Of a DNA stretch of 18,027 bases, positions 13,959 through 18,027 are shown one piece after another. The DNA is from Gammaproteobacteria bacterium (GTDB lineage Bacteria; Pseudomonadota; Gammaproteobacteria; Thiomicrospirales; Thiomicrospiraceae): NCBI GenBank assembly GCA_013153955.1, contig JAADDM010000219.1, positions 1 through 18,027 of the forward strand, written 5' to 3'. Under the pieces are notes generated by a model. That model saw only the letters and a program-made list of their open reading frames with translations, was not told the origin of the DNA and ran no database searches. A program made the translations under genes and the position numbers. The first letter of the stretch is position 1, and every line of letters begins with the position of its first letter.

Positions 13959-15329
13959 CTACTTAATCCAAATAGACTTCACATTGGTAAACTCTCGAAT
14001 CCCTTGTGAAGAGAGTTCTCGACCATACCCTGAATTTTTAACGCCCCCAAACGGCATACGCTGATCGGAAAAGCTGATGCTATTAATAAAGGTGGCACCC
14101 GACTCCATGCCTCTGGCCATCGTTTCAGCAGTCGCCAAATCATCTGTCCAGATAGAGCCGCCCAAACCATAATTAACTGAGTTAGCAATGCCCAAAGCAT
14201 GCGCAGGCTCGGTGGCTTTAAGCATAATCGCCACAGGGCCAAAAAACTCTTCATTGTAAGCAGGCATATTACTGGTGACGTTGGTCAGGATAGTCGGTGC
14301 ATAGTAGTATCCAGGGCGATCAAGCTGGTAGCCACCGGTGACAATTTTAGCGCCTAAATCAACCGATTCCATCACCTGTTCATGCAACTCGTCTAGCAAG
14401 TCCTGGCGTGCCATCGGTGCCAGCGTGGTGGCTTTATCCATCGGATCACCTGGCACAAACTGGGTTTCTACAGCGGTCTTGAATGCGTCTAAAAAGGCAT
14501 CCGACTGAACATGGTCAATAATAAAGCGTTTGGCCGCAATACAGCTCTGACCCATATTGGTAAAGCGGCTTTGTACCGCGCCTGCAACGGCCTGTTTCAT
14601 GTTGGCGTTTTCTAACACAATAAAGGCATCCGATCCACCTAGCTCCAGTACCGTCTTTTTTAACTCTGAGCCTGCAATCGCAGCAACTTCTCGTCCAGCG
14701 TTTTCACTGCCGGTTAAGGTCACGGCGCGCACGTAAGGGTGGCGAATCACACTCTCAACCCTATCTGACCCAATCATCAGACTGGTAAAAACATAATCTG
14801 GAAAGCCTGCTTTTCTAAACACCTCTTCAAGTGCCAACGCACACTGTGGAACATTTGAGGCGTGCTTTAATACAGCGGTATTACCCGCAATGAGCGCGGG
14901 TGCGGCAAAGCGAAAGACCTGCCAAAAAGGGTAGTTCCAAGGCATCACTGCCAAAATAACGCCCAGCGGCTGATAGCTGATATAACTCTTACTTGCATCG
15001 GTCTCTATTAATTCATCTTCTAAAAATTCTGGGCCTTTTTCAGCATAAAACTCACAGACATTTGCACACTTTTCAATCTCAGCTTCTGCCTCAATAAAAG
15101 TTTTGCCCATTTCAAGGGTAATGAGCTCTGCTAACTTGTCACTGTCGTCGCGCAGTACATCCGCAACACGCTTCATCATTAAGCAACGATCAGAGATTGG
15201 GGTTAACTTTGACCAGTCGGTAAACATGTAACCTGCTTGTGTCACGACATCATCCAGCACCGCTTGATCCCATGTTTCAAACTCGCCTAAAAGCTCACCC
15301 GTTGCTGGGTTAATTGATTGCATTGCCAT
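13959..15329 (-). CDS. sad: NAD(P)-dependent succinate-semialdehyde dehydrogenase, Sad/YneI type
   Basis: 456 residues, typical of the aldehyde dehydrogenase superfamily. Visible parts: PWNYPFWQ (130-137), the cofactor loop KHAS (155-158), TGSENAG (206-212), the general base E229 in LELGGSD, the catalytic C263 in GQSCIAAKR, EEFFGPVA, and FGGVKNSGYGRE near the end. The resemblance to E. coli Sad (YneI) is strong as remembered (INPATGE start, DWYAEHGP-like FYAEKGP, LGPMAR-like LAPMARQDLLDELH), implying oxidation of succinate semialdehyde to succinate. KHAS in place of the KPSE typical of NADP enzymes slightly favours NAD. Start ATG has TAGGAG at six bases. The gene is behind a terminator that ends the upstream EAL-HDOD transcript, so it probably has its own promoter. 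Another small aldehyde as substrate is possible. Confidence 0.85.
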   Translation of the reverse strand: MAMQSINPATGELLGEFETWDQAVLDDVVTQAGYMFTDWSKLTPISDRCLMMKRVADVLRDDSDKLAELITLEMGKTFIEAEAEIEKCANVCEFYAEKGPEFLEDELIETDASKSYISYQPLGVILAVMPWNYPFWQVFRFAAPALIAGNTAVLKHASNVPQCALALEEVFRKAGFPDYVFTSLMIGSDRVESVIRHPYVRAVTLTGSENAGREVAAIAGSELKKTVLELGGSDAFIVLENANMKQAVAGAVQSRFTNMGQSCIAAKRFIIDHVQSDAFLDAFKTAVETQFVPGDPMDKATTLAPMARQDLLDELHEQVMESVDLGAKIVTGGYQLDRPGYYYAPTILTNVTSNMPAYNEEFFGPVAIMLKATEPAHALGIANSVNYGLGGSIWTDDLATAETMARGMESGATFINSISFSDQRMPFGGVKNSGYGRELSSQGIREFTNVKSIWIK

Positions 15330-15423
15330 GATTTGCTCCTACTAAAAATATGTATATTGTCTATCGAATGATTGAAAAAAGGGCGGCATGGTTTTATGAT
15401 GCGATGAATACAGGGCTTAAACC

Positions 15424-15448
15424 AAAAAAAGCCGGAACGTTCCGACTT
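15424..15448 (-). terminator. Rho-independent terminator of the EAL-HDOD gene
   Basis: Read on the minus strand, AAGTCGGAA (complement of 15440-15448) pairs with TTCCGGCTT with one G-T mismatch over the symmetric CGGAACGTTCCG core (15433-15444), followed by a run of seven T (complement of 15424-15430). It lies about 65 bases after the stop at 15511. The remaining 15330-15423 shows nothing else that can be named. Confidence 0.8.
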
Positions 15449-15510
15449 GTGACGACTGGCCCTGTATAAAAACTGGTGTCACTGAGAAAAGCTTAACACG
15501 TACAAAATGA

Positions 15511-16710
15511 CTAGCCAGAAATAGCCTGTTGCGCCCACGCATTGGCTGCCATAAAGCTATTACCAATATCATTTAAGCCCAGCTTTTCAAACTGCAACGC
15601 TTTCATGGTTACATTCGCCTGCTCCATCGTGACCAGCACTTTCAGCACATTCCCCATAGAGCCTTTCTTCTCTATTAAGGCCAGTTTAATGTCTTCTGAA
15701 AGCGGCATCTCATTGACAATGTCTTCAATCGGCATTTTAAAAAATGCGCCAAGGTTAGAGAACAGCCCGACAATAAAATAGCTGTCTTTATCATGCACAT
15801 GACCTGCTGATTCAGCTAATAATTCACAAAATTTGGCGCGCATCAAAGAGGTGGTTAATAGCTCTTGAGGCACATCCTCTATGCTCGAAAGCATGAGCAT
15901 GTTCACCCAAAATTTAAGGCGCTTTAAACCCATATATTTAAGCGCATCTGCAACGCTCTCAACCCGAACAGGAATCATTGCGGCAGGGTTATTAATCGCG
16001 ATTAACAGTTTATGGCTCAGTGCGACATCCTGACTGATTATCATAGACAGTTCATGAAAATCTGTTTTTGCATCATTTACTTTGGCCAGCAGCTGTAGCA
16101 AGGTAAGCTTATTACCGGCTAATTTTTGACCATTAATAATCACTGGATTGGTGAAAAAATAGCCCTGAAAATAATCAAACCCAAGCTTCTTTAAATAATG
16201 AAATGACTCTTCGGTTTCAACCTTGAGAGCGATGACTTTAACGCCTTTTTCATGAAGCGCCTCCACCATTTTTTTAAGCTTCATCTCGGTATAGTTGTCC
16301 ACATCAATCTTAACGTAGTCACTGATTGAGGCCAGACGAATGCTCGAATCGTCCTCAATAAAATCATTGAGCGCAATACTCGATCCAGAAGCTTTTAAGG
16401 CTTTTAGGTTACGTAAGACGGTAACGTCTGCCATCACATTGTTTGGTATTTCCAGCACAATCTCATGGTCTTTATCAAACTGAGGTAAAGCCGCTTCGCT
16501 AATCAGCTCTTTCGGTAGGTTAAGCATCGCGGTATGCGGCCCCACAATGGATTGAAAGCCAATCTCTTCTTGCGTTCTTTTAATCAACTCTACCGTGGCT
16601 TCCACCGTCTTCTGATTGGGATTAAGCCCTTGGTGAAACTGTAACTCGTATGCAAACACCTTCATATCAACATCTAAAATCGGTTGTCTACCAATGAATA
16701 CTTCAGACAT
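15511..16710 (-). CDS. EAL-HDOD domain signalling protein with degenerate EAL domain
   Basis: 399 residues. Residues 1 to about 200 form an EAL-like domain: FIGRQPILD start, VFAYELQFHQ where an active enzyme has EALLR, VLEIPN, ALNDFIEDDSS in place of the DDFG loop, YVKID, and the QGYFF motif near 182-186. Residues about 200-390 form an HDOD domain (LLQLLAKVNDA, IISQDVALSHKLLIAINNPA, ALKYMGLKRLKFWVNMLML). Several residues needed for cyclic-di-GMP hydrolysis are changed (the motif glutamate context, N115 for the first Asp of the DD pair), so catalysis is unlikely and a binding or scaffold role is more probable. Proteins of this layout include V. cholerae CdgJ, which affects motility. Start ATG has AGGAT close upstream. 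The target pathway is unknown. Confidence 0.88.
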   Translation of the reverse strand: MSEVFIGRQPILDVDMKVFAYELQFHQGLNPNQKTVEATVELIKRTQEEIGFQSIVGPHTAMLNLPKELISEAALPQFDKDHEIVLEIPNNVMADVTVLRNLKALKASGSSIALNDFIEDDSSIRLASISDYVKIDVDNYTEMKLKKMVEALHEKGVKVIALKVETEESFHYLKKLGFDYFQGYFFTNPVIINGQKLAGNKLTLLQLLAKVNDAKTDFHELSMIISQDVALSHKLLIAINNPAAMIPVRVESVADALKYMGLKRLKFWVNMLMLSSIEDVPQELLTTSLMRAKFCELLAESAGHVHDKDSYFIVGLFSNLGAFFKMPIEDIVNEMPLSEDIKLALIEKKGSMGNVLKVLVTMEQANVTMKALQFEKLGLNDIGNSFMAANAWAQQAISG

Positions 16711-16854
16711 ATTTTATCCTATTATCTTAATCTCAAATGTAAGCGATCCTGCAACATCGCCCTCAAGCCACTCTTATTTAACACCGTTCATAATAAACAA
16801 TGTACCTCTGATCACATAGAGTTTCAAGCGCACCCTTTTTCCTTAATTAACGCA

Positions 16855-18027
16855 TTACGTCCGATTAAACAGCAGGCGCTGGCCGGGCGTAAAGTCTTGA
16901 AACTGACCTTGGTAATATTTCAATTCACCTGAAACCATCGTTCCGATAATCGTTGATTTAAACGTATGCCCTTCCCAAGGAGACCATTGGCACTTATATA
17001 AATTATGTGCTTTCTCATCGGTATGCGCTTGGTTCATATCCACTAGCGTTAAATCCGCCCAGTAGCCTTCTCGAATATAACCACGATCTTCTATTTGATA
17101 ACGAATCGCGACGTTATGGGCGGTCTTCTGAACGATTGTTTCTAGGTCAAATACCCCGTCATGCACCATATCGAGTAAAGCCGATAATGATTGCTGAACC
17201 TGTGGTAACCCCGCGGGTGCGACAAAATAGGTGTTTTGTTTCTCTGCATCGGTATGCGGCGCATGATCCGTTGCAATAATATCAATACGACCTTCACGTA
17301 CTGCTTGGCGAATGGCATCACGATCAGACTGTTTTTTAATGGCTGGATTACACTTAATGTAAGTTCCACGTGTTTCATAATCGGCTTCAGTAAACCAAAG
17401 GTGGTGCACGCACGCTTCAGCCGTAATTTTTTTACCTTCAATCGGGCCGGGCTCAAACAATGCCATCTCTTCTGCGGTGGTTAAGTGTAATACATGTAAA
17501 TCTGCCCCCGTCTCCTTGGCAAGTTCAATCGCAAAAGAGGACGATTTATAACAGGCTTCACGACAGCGAATATCAGGATGGGCTGACATTGGGACATCTT
17601 CACCATACTGCTCACGATATTTCGCTTCTTGTGCGTTAATCATTGGCGTGTCTTCACAGTGCGTTGTAATCAGAGTAGGACTATAGGTAAAAATATCACG
17701 CAAAGCTTGCTCGCGGTCAACCAGCATATTACCCGTTGACGCCCCCATAAAGACTTTAACGCCACAGACATTCTGAGGATTTACCTGCTTTAACTCCTCT
17801 AAGTTGTCATTGGTTGCGCCAAAATAGAAGGAGTAGTTTGTCCACGCTTTTTCAGAGCCTATTTGGTATTTAGCCTCTAGGTTGTCTATGGTGGTTGTCG
17901 TTGGTTTAACGTTCGGCATATCCATAAAGGTGGTTGTTCCACCTGCCAGCGCTGCTTTAGATTCGGTTGCAATATCGCCTTTACTGGTTAGGCCAGGATC
18001 TCTAAAATGTACTTGGTCATCAATCAT
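16855..18027 (-). CDS. pyrC: Dihydroorotase (N-terminus outside the window)
   Basis: 390 residues are present; the frame runs off the window edge. The methionine at the edge belongs to an internal PGMIDDQVHFRDPG-type motif, so roughly 50 residues are missing. Dihydroorotase closes carbamoyl-aspartate to dihydroorotate in pyrimidine synthesis. Visible metal and active-site parts: QVHFRDPG (5-12), GVKVFMGAS with K91 as the likely carbamylated lysine, THCED with H123, LHVLHLTTAEE, and ATDHAPH. In most relatives of this enzyme superfamily the first motif is HxHxR; here the first His is Gln. I remember the same DDQVHFREPG form in dihydroorotases of Bacteroidetes and some Gammaproteobacteria, so it is probably a subfamily trait and not damage. 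The gene ends 144 bases before the EAL-HDOD gene; no terminator is evident in that gap. Confidence 0.9.
   Translation of the reverse strand: MIDDQVHFRDPGLTSKGDIATESKAALAGGTTTFMDMPNVKPTTTTIDNLEAKYQIGSEKAWTNYSFYFGATNDNLEELKQVNPQNVCGVKVFMGASTGNMLVDREQALRDIFTYSPTLITTHCEDTPMINAQEAKYREQYGEDVPMSAHPDIRCREACYKSSSFAIELAKETGADLHVLHLTTAEEMALFEPGPIEGKKITAEACVHHLWFTEADYETRGTYIKCNPAIKKQSDRDAIRQAVREGRIDIIATDHAPHTDAEKQNTYFVAPAGLPQVQQSLSALLDMVHDGVFDLETIVQKTAHNVAIRYQIEDRGYIREGYWADLTLVDMNQAHTDEKAHNLYKCQWSPWEGHTFKSTIIGTMVSGELKYYQGQFQDFTPGQRLLFNRT

Overview
The window looks like chromosomal DNA of a gammaproteobacterium, most likely a sulfur-oxidising relative of Thiomicrospira, Hydrogenovibrio or Thiomicrorhabdus. 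That placement is inferred from moderate GC, gene content (an H. pylori-type malate:quinone oxidoreductase, FolE2, SrmB, PpnN, NrdB) and remembered protein similarities; no search was run. Coding density is high. No rRNA, tRNA, CRISPR array, intact insertion sequence or prophage gene was seen.

Layout. 1-146 is the 3' end of nrdB (ribonucleotide reductase beta), followed by a perfect-stem terminator. 208-421 is non-coding with short repeated GTTCTGACCCC blocks that may be the remnant of a REP-type element. 422-2891 (minus strand) is an arsenate-detoxification pair: an ArsJ-associated GAPDH, then the ArsJ efflux permease. A 407-bp divergent intergenic region with two inverted repeats separates it from the plus-strand block mqo - COG0523 GTPase - folE2 (3299-6993), which ends in a bidirectional terminator. 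7209-8908 (minus) is the least explained cluster: a periplasmic metallo-beta-lactamase-fold protein with an altered metal motif, a YjfB-like motility-family peptide and a small membrane protein. 9037-10140 (minus) is an AI-2E/PerM family permease, divergent from ppnN (nucleotide 5'-monophosphate nucleosidase) and srmB (DEAD-box helicase), which read plus and are separated by a strong stem-loop. 13032-16710 (minus) holds an EI24/CysZ-like membrane protein, a Sad-type succinate-semialdehyde dehydrogenase and an EAL-HDOD signalling protein with a degenerate EAL domain. The window ends inside pyrC (dihydroorotase), minus strand.

How the genes work together. GAPDH plus ArsJ form a two-protein arsenate exit route: the enzyme makes 1-arseno-3-phosphoglycerate and the permease expels it. 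Mqo feeds electrons from malate to quinone. The COG0523 GTPase next to the alternative GTP cyclohydrolase FolE2 is a familiar zinc-starvation pairing, although only a poor Zur-like site was found. Most of the rest is housekeeping (nucleotide metabolism, ribosome assembly).

No clearly new multi-gene defence or mobile system was found. The best leads are the atypical MBL-fold protein with its two small neighbours, the ppnN-srmB stem-loop, the operators in the gap/mqo intergenic region, and the His-to-Gln change in the dihydroorotase metal motif.
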